From positions 1-64,000 of the forward strand of contig JACQWY010000019.1 of assembly GCA_016209015.1 (NCBI GenBank): a stretch of 64,000 nt of DNA, read 5' to 3'. Shown piece by piece: positions 24,052 to 33,032 of this stretch (positions within the stretch are counted from its first letter, which is position 1; every line of letters starts with the position of its first letter). Both the position numbers and the translations under genes were made by a program. The stretch comes from Gammaproteobacteria bacterium (GTDB taxonomy: Bacteria > Pseudomonadota > Gammaproteobacteria > Ga0077536). The notes below the pieces were generated by a model, which made no database searches, was not told the origin of the DNA, and saw nothing but the letters and a program-made list of their open reading frames with translations.

Positions 24052-25068
24052 TCAATGGCCGGCGCCGTGCGCGGCGCGGGCGAGGCGATCGCGGACGGCC
24101 GTCCACTCGGGCCCGTCGGGCGGTTCGGCGATGATCAGGCGACTGACACGAAGCGCGTCGAGCTGCCGCAGCGTCGCGTAGAGCTCGTGCGCATACTCGG
24201 CGGCCGAGGCCGGCGCGGCGACGCCGTAACAAGGCTCCTCCATGCCCTCCTTCCTCGACATCAATATCGCGACACTCGCCGCGGAGGCAAACACCGCAAG
24301 TGATTCCCCTCGCCCGAGCCGGGTCATCGCCCGGTCCACGAGCTCGGCGTCCGGCACGAGATCGAGCGCGGTGGACGGGGCGTAATGCGCCGGCAGCGAG
24401 CCCGACACGCGCGGCGCGTCCGCACCGCCGGCCGCGAGCGCCCTCCCCGCCGCCGCGGCGAGCCGGTCCGCGTCGATCATTCCCGGCCGCAGCAGACGCG
24501 GCACGTCACCCGTGACGTCGACGATCGTCGACTCGATGCCGACCTCGCAGCGCCCGCCGTCGAGGATGAGCGCGACGCGCGTGCCGAGCTCGGCGGCGAC
24601 ATCGGCGGCCGAAGTCGGACTGATCCGCCCGAAGCGGTTCGCGGACGGGGCGGCGAGACCCGCGATACCCGCGTCGCGGGCCGCGGCGAGCAGTGCGCGG
24701 GCGAGGGGATGGGCGGGACAGCGCAGACCCACCGTGTCCTGTCCGCCGCTCACGCCGTCACCGACGCGCGCGCTGCGTCTGAGGATCAAGGTGAGCGGCC
24801 CCGGCCAGAATTCGGCCATGAGGCGCTCAGCGAGCGGCGGCACGTCGGCGGTCCAGACGCCGACCGCGCCGGGATCGGCCACATGCACGATCAAGGGATG
24901 ATCCTGCGGGCGACCCTTCGCGGCGAAGATGCCGGCGACCGCGCCGGGATTTCCCGCGTCGGCGCCGAGTCCGTAGACCGTTTCGGTGGGGAAGGCCACG
25001 AGCTCTCCGGCCCGCAGCAGGGACACGGCGCGCCGGATCGCTTCCGGCCCGCTCTGGATTTCGATCAT
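24052..25068 (-). CDS. tsaC: L-threonylcarbamoyladenylate synthase (Sua5 type)
   Basis: The protein makes threonylcarbamoyl-AMP from threonine, bicarbonate and ATP, the first step of the t6A37 tRNA modification. The N-terminal YrdC domain is clear: FPTETVYGLGADA near residue 27, KGRPQDHPLIVHV, LRCPAHPLA and APSANRFGRISPT. After about residue 210 it continues through SGSLPAHYAPSTAL into a C-terminal Sua5 domain, giving 338 residues as in two-domain Sua5 rather than short TsaC. The ATG at 25068 was chosen over an upstream extension because it has GAGAGAA 5 nt upstream and begins exactly at the conserved domain. The small lipoprotein gene ends 10 nt upstream, suggesting co-transcription. Confidence 0.93.
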   Translation of the reverse strand: MIEIQSGPEAIRRAVSLLRAGELVAFPTETVYGLGADAGNPGAVAGIFAAKGRPQDHPLIVHVADPGAVGVWTADVPPLAERLMAEFWPGPLTLILRRSARVGDGVSGGQDTVGLRCPAHPLARALLAAARDAGIAGLAAPSANRFGRISPTSAADVAAELGTRVALILDGGRCEVGIESTIVDVTGDVPRLLRPGMIDADRLAAAAGRALAAGGADAPRVSGSLPAHYAPSTALDLVPDAELVDRAMTRLGRGESLAVFASAASVAILMSRKEGMEEPCYGVAAPASAAEYAHELYATLRQLDALRVSRLIIAEPPDGPEWTAVRDRLARAAHGAGH

Positions 25069-25078
25069 GTGCGTTCTC

Positions 25079-25303
25079 TCAATAGCCCTCGGCGCGCGCC
25101 GGCAGTTTACCGTCCGCGGCCTCGATCGCCTCGTCGGTCTTCGCCTGGCCGGCCGCCATGGCGGCGTCGACGCGCTGCTGGGTGTCCGTTTCGATGTTCT
25201 TCGGCATCGTGCCGAGCCCCTGGCCGGACGGCGCGGGCGGTTTGCCCTGTCCACAGCCCGCGAATGCGACGAGCAGGATGACGGCGAGGCGACGGTGGTG
25301 CAT
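25079..25303 (-). CDS. Small lipoprotein
   Basis: This 74-residue protein starts MHHRRLAVILLVAFAGC, a typical lipoprotein signal with the lipobox AFAGC (Cys17). The mature part is short, hydrophilic and Ala/Lys/Gln-rich, with no recognised domain. It lies directly upstream of tsaC on the same strand. Residues after the acylated cysteine are GQGK, so outer-membrane sorting is likely. Function is unknown. Confidence 0.6.
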   Translation of the reverse strand: MHHRRLAVILLVAFAGCGQGKPPAPSGQGLGTMPKNIETDTQQRVDAAMAAGQAKTDEAIEAADGKLPARAEGY

Positions 25304-25423
25304 GCGTTCACCCGATGGCGAGAGTTACTGCGGAAGCATAGCAGCCGCGCGCGCCGGCGAGTCGGCTCGAGGCGCTCGCGGCGCATGCCGATACCTTGTC
25401 AGCCCGTGTGACGGGCGCGTAGC

Positions 25424-25798
25424 ATGAAGCCCGGAACACTTTTCCCGCCGAAGACGATGCGTGTCGTGAACAAGCTCCTGATGATCGTGCTGATGTGCGC
25501 GGTGCCGCTCTACGGCTACGCCGCACTCGTCGAGCAATGCCGTTGCGAGCCGCCGGCAGTGGACATCACGCCGGCCGCGATGCCGTGTCACGGCGCGCAG
25601 ACCACGCATCATCCTGCACCCGCGAAACCCGCGCATTGCAAATTCGGCGAGAAGTGCCCGGCCGGCGGAGGCCTGAACCAGACCGCCGTGCTGTGGGCCG
25701 CGCCCGTCCTGCCCGCGAGTCCGCAACTCTTCCCCGCGCCTGTCGCGACCGTGCCCGTCGCCGTCACCAGCGCCGTCTGGCGACCGCCCCGCTCCTGA
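25424..25798 (+). CDS. Cys/His-rich small exported protein ahead of the Cus operon
   Basis: The frame is open from ATG 25424; an internal ATG at 25457 gives a better signal-peptide start (MRVVNKLLMIVLMCAVPLYGYA). The mature part has EQCRCEPP, MPCHGAQTTHH and AHCKFGEKC, a cluster of Cys, His and Met suited to soft metals. Small exported Cys/His-rich proteins of CopL/DUF2946-like style often precede copper or multi-metal efflux operons, and cusCBA begins 94 nt downstream. A metal chaperone or sensor role is inference; I cannot assign the family firmly. Confidence 0.6.
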   Translation: MKPGTLFPPKTMRVVNKLLMIVLMCAVPLYGYAALVEQCRCEPPAVDITPAAMPCHGAQTTHHPAPAKPAHCKFGEKCPAGGGLNQTAVLWAAPVLPASPQLFPAPVATVPVAVTSAVWRPPRS

Positions 25799-25891
25799 TC
25801 CGCCCGCGTTGAGTCCCGCGGCCGGGCCCGTGCCCGCCGCCCCGTATGCGCGCGCCGCCGTCGCGCGCCCGGACGATCCGGAGAGAGAGCC

Positions 25892-27121
25892 ATGTTTCGA
25901 TATGTGTTGTTGACGACGCTCGCGCTCGCGGGCGCCGCCCGTGCCGAACCGCTGACGTTCGGCGAAGCGCTCGCGCTCGCCGAACGCGGTGCACCCAGGA
26001 TCACCGCGGCCGACGAACGCCTCGCGGCCGCGCGCGCCGAGGCGATCCCCGCCACCGCGCTGCCCGATCCGAAGCTCATGGTCGGACTCGAGAACCTGCC
26101 GACCTCGGGTCCCGATCGCTTCAGCCCGGACGGCGACTTCATGACCATGCAGAAGCTCGGTTTCAGTCAGGACATCCCGAACGCCGCGAAACGGCGGGCG
26201 CGCGCCGCGGTCGCGCAGGCCGCGATCGACACAGCCGAAGCCGAACGTCGCGTGAAGCACCAGGAGGCGCGGCGCGACGCCGCCGTCGCGTGGGTGATGC
26301 GCTATCACCTCGAGCAGCGCGCCGTCATGTTCGACCGGCTCGACGACGAGAACGCGGTATTCGCCGCGGCGGTGAACGCCGCGCTCGGCGCCGGCAAGGG
26401 CACGGCCGCCGACGCGGTCGCGCCCCGGCAGGAGGCCGCGGAGATCGCCGATCGGCGCGACGAGCTCGCGGGCCAGGTCGCGCTCGCGCGGGCCGAGCTG
26501 ACGCGCGTGACCGGGGCACCGGCCGAGCGCCCGCTCGAAGGCGCGCCGCCGCCGGCGACGATCGATGCCGGCCGGCTGCGCGAACATCTCTATCATCATC
26601 CGGAGCTCGCCGCGTTCGGACCGATGTCCGAGCTCGCCGCCGCCGAAGTCAGGGAAGCCGAGGCGATGAAGCACCCGGACTGGAACGTCGAGCTCGCCTA
26701 TCAGCGGCGCGGCCCGGCGTATTCCGACATGGTGTCCGTTGCGCTGAGCGTCGACCTGCCGTTCTTCACCGCGAAGCGCCAGGACCCGCGGATCGCGGCC
26801 AAACAGCACGCACTCGCCGAAGTCGATGCCTCGCGCGCCGCGATGCTGCGCGACCATGCCGCCGAGCTGGAACGCGATCTCGCCGAATACGAAGCGCGTG
26901 CGCGCCAGCTCGGCCGGCTCACCGCCACGAAACTGCCGCTCGCCCGCGAGAAGGTCGAGCTCGCCACCGCGAGCTATGCGGCCGGCAAGCTCGATCTGAT
27001 GGCCGTCGTCACCGCGCGCCGCGAGCTCATCGAGACGGAGATCACGGAGAGCAAGATGAGGACCGAGCAGGCGGCGCTCGCTGCGAAGCTGCAATTCACC
27101 TACGTGGAGAACGAGCCATGA
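25892..27121 (+). CDS. cusC: Outer-membrane efflux factor, CusC/CzcC-like (TolC family)
   Basis: The 409-residue protein begins with a signal peptide (MFRYVLLTTLALAGAARA) and shows the two-fold repeated, Ala-rich coiled-coil composition of TolC-family channels, with LTFGEALALAERGAP at the start of the first repeat and a final TAxxSYxAGKLDLMAVVTARRELI segment typical of CusC/CzcC proteins. It should form the outer-membrane exit duct of a tripartite metal pump. The start has GGAGAGAG upstream. Its stop overlaps the next start by ATGA at 27118, so expression is coupled to cusB. Confidence 0.85.
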   Translation: MFRYVLLTTLALAGAARAEPLTFGEALALAERGAPRITAADERLAAARAEAIPATALPDPKLMVGLENLPTSGPDRFSPDGDFMTMQKLGFSQDIPNAAKRRARAAVAQAAIDTAEAERRVKHQEARRDAAVAWVMRYHLEQRAVMFDRLDDENAVFAAAVNAALGAGKGTAADAVAPRQEAAEIADRRDELAGQVALARAELTRVTGAPAERPLEGAPPPATIDAGRLREHLYHHPELAAFGPMSELAAAEVREAEAMKHPDWNVELAYQRRGPAYSDMVSVALSVDLPFFTAKRQDPRIAAKQHALAEVDASRAAMLRDHAAELERDLAEYEARARQLGRLTATKLPLAREKVELATASYAAGKLDLMAVVTARRELIETEITESKMRTEQAALAAKLQFTYVENEP

Positions 27122-28374
27122 GCACGGCCCCCATCAAGCTCCTCGCCGCGGCCGCGCTCGGCGCGGCGCTCACTGCAGCCGTGCTGCACTTCCAGCCGCG
27201 GCCGCAACAGCAGCACGACCAGCAGGCCGCGCCTGCGGCGGCGCAGAGCGCCCGCCGCGTACTGTACTGGTACGACCCGATGAAGCCGGATCAACATTTC
27301 GAGAAGCCCGGTAAATCGCCGTTCATGGACATGGCGCTGCTGCCCAGGTACGCCGACGAGGGTGCGTCGGACCCGGGCATCGCGATCGATCCGGGCTTGC
27401 AGCAGACGCTCGGTATCGCACTCGTCACGGTGGAACGCGGCACGCTCGAAGACGATCTCCGCGCCGTCGGCACGCTCGTCTACGACCCGCGGGCCGTCGC
27501 CGTCGTACAGGCGCGCGCGAACGGCTTCGTCGAGCGCGTCTACGATCACGCCCCGGGTGACGTGCTCGCCGCGGGTGCGCCGCTCGCGGACCTGCTGATC
27601 CCGGAGTGGGCCGGCGCCGAACGCGAGTTCATCGCGTTGCTCGGCACGCACGACGAAGCGCTGCTCGCGGCGGCGCGCAGCCGGCTCGCGCTCGCGGGCC
27701 TGCCGCCCGCGCTCATCCGCAGGATCGAGGAAACGCGCACCCCGCGCGACACCGTCACCGTGACGGCGCCGCTCGCCGGTGCGATCACGGCACTGAACGT
27801 CCGCGCCGGCATGACGGTGAGCGCCGGCCAGACGCTCGCCGAAATCGCGGCGCTCGATCGCGTGTGGCTCGAGGCCGCAGTGCCCGAAACGGAGGGCGCC
27901 GGTCTCGCGGCGGGAACGCCGCTCGAAGTGCGGCTGCGCGCGCGACCCGGCGAGGCCATCGCCGCACGGGTCGAGAGCGTGCTGCCGGCCGCGGATGCGA
28001 CGACGCGCACGCTCACGTTGCGCGCCGCGCTGCCGAATCCCGCACGCACGCTGCGCCCGGGCCTCCTCGCCGAGGTGACGATCAGGCGGCCCGCGGGCGA
28101 GCACCTGCTCGTTCCGTCGAACGCCGTCATCCGGCGCGGCGAGGAAAATATCGTGATCGTCGCCGACGATGCCGGCCGCCTGCATCCGCAGCTCGTCACG
28201 CTCGGCCGCGAGGCCGGTGAGCGCGTCGCAGTCGAAGCGGGCCTCGAGGCGGGGCAGCGGATCGTGCGTTCGGGCCAGTTCCTCATCGATTCGGAAGCGA
28301 ACCTGCGCGGCGTGCTCGCGCGCCTGCCGCAGGCACGGGAACCGCACACCGGGCACACGGACCACACGCCATGA
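27118..28374 (+). CDS. cusB: RND periplasmic adaptor, CusB-like
   Basis: The protein links the inner-membrane pump CusA to the outer-membrane duct. It has a single N-terminal hydrophobic anchor (residues 5-25), then a heavy-metal-binding domain at about 49-80 ([18 protein letters not shown]) with the Met-rich core typical of copper/silver adaptors. Lipoyl and barrel-sandwich segments follow, with [10 protein letters not shown] and [18 protein letters not shown]. Length, 418 residues, is normal. The C-terminus is His/Thr-rich (GHTDHTP), which may add metal ligands. It overlaps cusC and cusA by ATGA at each end. Confidence 0.88.
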   Translation: MSTAPIKLLAAAALGAALTAAVLHFQPRPQQQHDQQAAPAAAQSARRVLYWYDPMKPDQHFEKPGKSPFMDMALLPRYADEGASDPGIAIDPGLQQTLGIALVTVERGTLEDDLRAVGTLVYDPRAVAVVQARANGFVERVYDHAPGDVLAAGAPLADLLIPEWAGAEREFIALLGTHDEALLAAARSRLALAGLPPALIRRIEETRTPRDTVTVTAPLAGAITALNVRAGMTVSAGQTLAEIAALDRVWLEAAVPETEGAGLAAGTPLEVRLRARPGEAIAARVESVLPAADATTRTLTLRAALPNPARTLRPGLLAEVTIRRPAGEHLLVPSNAVIRRGEENIVIVADDAGRLHPQLVTLGREAGERVAVEAGLEAGQRIVRSGQFLIDSEANLRGVLARLPQAREPHTGHTDHTP

Positions 28375-31300
28375 TCGCCGCGATCATCCGCTGGTCGGTG
28401 CGCAATCGGCTGCTCGTACTGTTCGCGGCGCTCGGCCTCGGCGCGGCGGGCGTGTGGAGCGTGAAGACGACACCGATCGACGCGCTGCCGGATCTCTCCG
28501 ACGTCCAGGTGATCATCCGCGCGACCTACCCGGGCCAGGCGCCGCGCATCGTCGAGAACCAGGTGACGTATCCCCTCGCGACGACCATGCTCGCCGTGCC
28601 CGGCGCGCGCACGGTGCGCGGCTATTCGTTCTTCGGCGACGCCTACGTCTACGTCATCTTCGAGGACGGCACGGATCTCTACTGGGCGCGATCACGCGTG
28701 CTGGAGTACTTGAACCAGACCCAGGGCCGGCTGCCGGCCGGAGTCACCGCGGCGCTCGGGCCCGATGCGACGGGCGTCGGCTGGATCTACGAATACGCGC
28801 TCGTCGATCGCAGCGGCACGCACGATCCCGGCGAGCTGCGCGCGCTGCAGGACTGGCTGCTGAAGTTCGAGCTGAAAGGCCTGCCGAGCGTCGCCGAGGT
28901 CGCGACGATCGGCGGCATGGTGAAGCAGTATCAGGTCGTGCTCGACCCGGTGAAGCTCGCGGGCTACGGCATCACGCACGAACAGGTGATAGCCGCGCTG
29001 CGCGCGGCGAACCAGGAGACGGGCGGCGCCGTCGTCGAGCTCGCGGAAGCGGAATACATGGTACGCGCCTCGGGCTATCTCGAAGCGCTCGCGGATTTCC
29101 GCGCGATCCCGCTCGGCCGATCCGGCGGCGTCCCGATCACGCTCGGCGATGTCGCGCGCGTCGGCCTCGGACCAGAAATGCGCCGCGGCATCGCGGAGCT
29201 CGACGGCGAAGGCGAAGTCACGGGCGGCGTCGTGATCCTGCGCAGCGGCAAGAACGCGCGCGAGACGATCGCCGCGGTGAAGGGAAGGCTCGCCGAGATT
29301 GCGCCGACGCTGCCGCGCGGCGTGGAGATCGTGCCGGTCTACGATCGCGCGAAGCTCATCGATCGCGCGGTCGCGAATCTCACGCACAAGCTCGGCGAGG
29401 AATTCGTCGTCGTGGCCGTCGTCTGCGGCATCTTCCTCTGGCATCTGCGCTCGGCACTCGTCGCGATCATCTCCCTGCCGCTCGGCGTGCTGATCGCGTT
29501 CCTCGTCATGCGCCATCAGGGCCTGAATGCGAACATCATGTCGCTCGGCGGCATCGCGATCGCGATCGGCGCGATGGTCGATGCGGCGGTCGTGATGATC
29601 GAGAACGCACACAAGAAGCTCGAAGCCTGGCAGCACGCGCATCCCGGGGAGGTTCCCGACGATCGCACGCGCTGGCGGCTGACGACGGAAGCCGCGGAAG
29701 AGGTCGGACCGGCGCTCTTCTTCAGCCTGCTCGTGATCACGCTCTCTTTCGTGCCGGTGTTCACGCTGCAGGCCCAGGAGGGCCGGCTCTTCGGTCCGCT
29801 CGCGTTCACGAAGACCTACGCCATGGCGGCTGCGGCCGGACTCGCCGTGACGCTCGTGCCCGTGTTGATGGGCTATTGGATCCGCGGCCGCATTCCGGCC
29901 GAGACGGCGAACCCGATCAACCGCGTGCTGATCGCCGCCTATCGCCCGCTGCTCGAGGCGGTGCTCGGCGCGCCGCGGCTCACCTTGTTCGTCGCCGCGC
30001 TCGTCGCGGCGAGCGCGCTGTGGCCGTTACGCCAGCTCGACGTCGAATTCATGCCCGCGCTCGACGAAGGTGATTTGTTGTACATGCCGTCCGCGCTGCC
30101 GGGGCTTTCGGCCGCGAAAGCGGCCGAGCTCCTGCAGCAGACCGATCGCCTCATCAAGACCGTGCCCGAGGTCGCGACGGTCTTCGGCAAGGCCGGCCGC
30201 GCCGAGAGCGCGACGGATCCGGCGCCGATGGAAATGTTCGAGACGACGATCCAGTTCAAGCCGCGCGCCGAATGGCGACCCGGCATGACGCCCGAGAAGC
30301 TCGTCGCGGAGCTCGACCGCAGGGTACGCGTGCCCGGGCTCGCGAATCTCTGGGTGCCGCCGATCCGCAACCGCATCGACATGCTCGCGACCGGCATCAA
30401 GAGCCCGCTCGGCGTGAAGGTCGCGGGCAACGATCTCGAGGAGATCGACCGCGTGGCGGTCGACATCGAGCGCTACGCGCGTTCGCTGCCCGGCGTCGTC
30501 TCGGCGCTCGCGGAGCGCCTGCACGGCGGACGCTACGTCGACATCGACATCGATCGTGCGGCCGCGGCGCGCTACGGGCTGAACGTCGCGGACGTGCAGT
30601 CCGTCGTGGGGAGCGCGATCGGCGGGGAGAACGTCGGCGAGGTGATCGCCGGGCGCGCGCGCTTCCCGATCAACGTGCGTTATCCGCGCGAGCTCCGCGA
30701 TTCGCTGGACAAGCTTCGCGCGCTGCCCGTGCTCACACCCGATCGCCAGCAGATAACGCTCGGCACGGTCGCACGCATCGCGGTGCGCGAAGGACCGCCG
30801 ATGCTGAAGAGCGAAAATGCGCGGCCTTCGACCTGGGTGTACGTCGACGTGCGCGGCCGGCCGGTGTCGGACGTCGTCGCGGATCTCAAGGCCGCGCTCG
30901 GTCGCGACGTCGCGATTTCGCCCGGCGTGACGGTCGCCTATTCCGGCCAGTTCGAGTTCCTGGAGCGCGCTGCGGCACGCATGCGCGTCGTGGTGCCGGC
31001 GACGCTCGTCATCATCTTCGTGCTGCTCTACGTGACGTTCCGCGAAGTGGACGAGGCAGTGCTCATCATGGCGACACTGCCCTTCGCGCTCGCCGGGGGC
31101 GTGTGGTTCCTGTACTGGCAGGGCTATGCGCTGTCGGTCGCGGCCGCCGTCGGCTTCATCGCGCTCGCGGGCGTCGCGGCGGAGTTCGGCATCGTGATGC
31201 TCGTCTATCTCAAGCGCGCGCTCGCCGAGCATCACACGGGCGACGGACCGCCGCCGGTGGAGGTGCTGCTGGCCGCGATCCGCGAGGGCGCGGTGCTGCG

Positions 31301-31511
31301 CGTGCGGCCGAAGGCGATGACGGTGGCGGTGATCCTCGCGGGCCTGCTGCCGATCCTGTACGGCGGCGGCACGGGTGCCGAAGTGATGAGCCGGATCGCC
31401 GCGCCGATGGTCGGCGGAATGATTTCGGCGCCGCTCCTCTCGCTCTTCGTCGTGCCGGCGGCGTGGCGGCTGCTGCGCGCACGACGCGCCGGCAGTGCCG
31501 GGGCCGAATGA
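28371..31511 (+). CDS. cusA: Copper/silver RND efflux pump CusA
   Basis: This 1,046-residue inner-membrane proton antiporter belongs to the heavy-metal RND group. N-terminal TM1 is followed by [15 protein letters not shown], and the TM4 region has [15 protein letters not shown]. The three methionines that carry Cu(I)/Ag(I) through E. coli CusA (Met573, 623 and 672) are all present as Met572 (LLYMPS), Met622 (PMEMFE) and Met671 (RIDMLATG). This supports copper/silver rather than Co/Zn/Cd. It ends 3 nt from the end of the converging glgA. No metal-sensing regulator is next to the operon. Confidence 0.93.
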   Translation: MIAAIIRWSVRNRLLVLFAALGLGAAGVWSVKTTPIDALPDLSDVQVIIRATYPGQAPRIVENQVTYPLATTMLAVPGARTVRGYSFFGDAYVYVIFEDGTDLYWARSRVLEYLNQTQGRLPAGVTAALGPDATGVGWIYEYALVDRSGTHDPGELRALQDWLLKFELKGLPSVAEVATIGGMVKQYQVVLDPVKLAGYGITHEQVIAALRAANQETGGAVVELAEAEYMVRASGYLEALADFRAIPLGRSGGVPITLGDVARVGLGPEMRRGIAELDGEGEVTGGVVILRSGKNARETIAAVKGRLAEIAPTLPRGVEIVPVYDRAKLIDRAVANLTHKLGEEFVVVAVVCGIFLWHLRSALVAIISLPLGVLIAFLVMRHQGLNANIMSLGGIAIAIGAMVDAAVVMIENAHKKLEAWQHAHPGEVPDDRTRWRLTTEAAEEVGPALFFSLLVITLSFVPVFTLQAQEGRLFGPLAFTKTYAMAAAAGLAVTLVPVLMGYWIRGRIPAETANPINRVLIAAYRPLLEAVLGAPRLTLFVAALVAASALWPLRQLDVEFMPALDEGDLLYMPSALPGLSAAKAAELLQQTDRLIKTVPEVATVFGKAGRAESATDPAPMEMFETTIQFKPRAEWRPGMTPEKLVAELDRRVRVPGLANLWVPPIRNRIDMLATGIKSPLGVKVAGNDLEEIDRVAVDIERYARSLPGVVSALAERLHGGRYVDIDIDRAAAARYGLNVADVQSVVGSAIGGENVGEVIAGRARFPINVRYPRELRDSLDKLRALPVLTPDRQQITLGTVARIAVREGPPMLKSENARPSTWVYVDVRGRPVSDVVADLKAALGRDVAISPGVTVAYSGQFEFLERAAARMRVVVPATLVIIFVLLYVTFREVDEAVLIMATLPFALAGGVWFLYWQGYALSVAAAVGFIALAGVAAEFGIVMLVYLKRALAEHHTGDGPPPVEVLLAAIREGAVLRVRPKAMTVAVILAGLLPILYGGGTGAEVMSRIAAPMVGGMISAPLLSLFVVPAAWRLLRARRAGSAGAE

Positions 31512-31514
31512 CGC

Positions 31515-32960
31515 TCAGCCGCGTGCCGCGGCGTTCGCGCGCTGATAGACCGCGACATAGGCGTGTGCGCTGCGCTCCCAGGAGAAATCGAGCACCATGC
31601 CGTTGCGTTGCAGCCGCGACCAGACGGCCGACTGGCGGTAAGCGTTGTAAGCGCGTTCGATCGCGGTGACGAGCGCTGCGCCGGAGGCCTCTTCGAACAG
31701 GAAGCCGGTGGCGTGCTCCATGTCGTCGTGGCGATCGACGACGCTGTCGAGCAGGCCGCCGGTGCGCCGTGCGATCGGGATCGTGCCGTAGCGCTGGCTG
31801 TAGAGCTGGCTCAGGCCGCAGGGCTCGAAACGCGAGGGCATGAGGAAGGCATCGGCGCCGGCGATCACGCGATGCGACAGCGCCGTGTCGTAACCGAAGC
31901 GCGCACCGATGCGCTCGGATTCCTCTTCCGCGACGCGCCCCACGGAGGCCACGAGCCAGGGGTCGCCGCTGCCGAGGATTACGCACTGCACCGGCTGGCC
32001 GCGCAGCGCCTCGAGCGCGGCGAGCACGAGGTCGACGCCTTTCTGCTCGGCGAGCCTGCTCACCATGCCGAGCAGCAACGTCTCGCGCTCCTGTGGCAGC
32101 TCGAAAGCCTGCTGCAACGCGCGTTTGTTCTCCGCCTTTTCGGCGAGGCTCGCGAGATTGTAGCGGACCGCCAGGTGCGGATCGGTCTCGGGATTCCAGA
32201 GCGCGTAGTCGATGCCGTTCAGGATTCCGATGAGACTCGAGGTGCGCGTGCGCAGCAGGCCGTCGAGCCCGCAGCCGTATTCGGGTCGCGTGATCTCCTC
32301 GGCGTAAGTCGGGCTCACGGTCGTGACGACGTCCGCATAGACGATGCCGCCCTTGATGAACGAGCACTGGCCGTGAAACTCCAGACGATCCTGATGCCAG
32401 AGATAAGCGGGGAGTCCGAGTGTCGAAAACTGGGTGTGCGAGCACAGCCCCTGGTAGGCGAGATTGTGAATCGTGAACACGAGCGCCGGCCGTTCCGGCA
32501 CACCCGCGAGCAGCGCGGGCACGAGCGCGGTCTGCCAGTCGTGACAGTGCACGACGTCCGGACGCCAGCCGTCCGGTGCGCCGCCCATCGCGAGCGCCGC
32601 GACAGCCCGGCAGAAGAACGCGAAGCGATGCGGATTGTCGGGCCAGTCGTTGCCGTGGGCGTCGCCGTAGAGTCCGCCTTCGCGTGCGAAGTAATCCGGG
32701 AAGTCGAGGAACCAGACTTCGAGTCCGGGCGCGAGACGACGCCGCACGACCGTCACGGGCTGCTCGCGCCCCTGCACCTGCAGCGTATGCGATCGATTGT
32801 CGTCCGCGGCGGGCGCGATGGAGGAATACGCGGGCATCACGAGGCGCACCTCGCAGCCGAGTTTCGCGAGTGCATGAGGCAGACTGCCGCAAACGTCGCC
32901 GAGGCCGCCGGTCTGAGCGAAGGGCTGGGCCTCGCTGGTTGCAAAAAGCACCTTGTGCAT
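31515..32960 (-). CDS. glgA: Glycogen synthase (ADP-glucose), GT5
   Basis: The enzyme extends alpha-1,4-glucan from ADP-glucose. The 481-residue chain has the N-terminal GT5 domain (HCHDWQTALVP, FTIHNLAYQG, GILNGIDY) and a GT1-like C-terminal domain (GMVSRLAEQKG, MPSRFEPCGLSQLY, ARRTGGLLDSV). The start ATG at 32960 matches the family's usual beginning; an upstream in-frame start would add 13 residues without support. Oddity: the canonical KxGGL nucleotide-sugar motif reads QTGGL here, with Gln16 replacing the usual lysine. The gene is divergent from glgP, 72 nt apart, so the two probably share a control region. Confidence 0.92.
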   Translation of the reverse strand: MHKVLFATSEAQPFAQTGGLGDVCGSLPHALAKLGCEVRLVMPAYSSIAPAADDNRSHTLQVQGREQPVTVVRRRLAPGLEVWFLDFPDYFAREGGLYGDAHGNDWPDNPHRFAFFCRAVAALAMGGAPDGWRPDVVHCHDWQTALVPALLAGVPERPALVFTIHNLAYQGLCSHTQFSTLGLPAYLWHQDRLEFHGQCSFIKGGIVYADVVTTVSPTYAEEITRPEYGCGLDGLLRTRTSSLIGILNGIDYALWNPETDPHLAVRYNLASLAEKAENKRALQQAFELPQERETLLLGMVSRLAEQKGVDLVLAALEALRGQPVQCVILGSGDPWLVASVGRVAEEESERIGARFGYDTALSHRVIAGADAFLMPSRFEPCGLSQLYSQRYGTIPIARRTGGLLDSVVDRHDDMEHATGFLFEEASGAALVTAIERAYNAYRQSAVWSRLQRNGMVLDFSWERSAHAYVAVYQRANAAARG

Positions 32961-33032
32961 CGCAAGATGATATCGCAGGGACTTTAGAGCCGCACGCAAA
33001 CAACTGCCAACACCAACCCCAAGAAGGTGGTC

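Noticed and set aside
23713-24303. Plus-strand frame of 196 codons across the tsaC end
   Set aside because: It reads through the orphan terminator and overlaps tsaC; composition is typical of a shadow.
25380-25423. CueR-type operator before the Cus leader gene
   Set aside because: No paired ACCTTCC/GGAAGGT arms at the right spacing.
25325-27094. Minus-strand frame opposite cusC
   Set aside because: Shadow of cusC; the plus strand has a signal peptide and TolC-family features.
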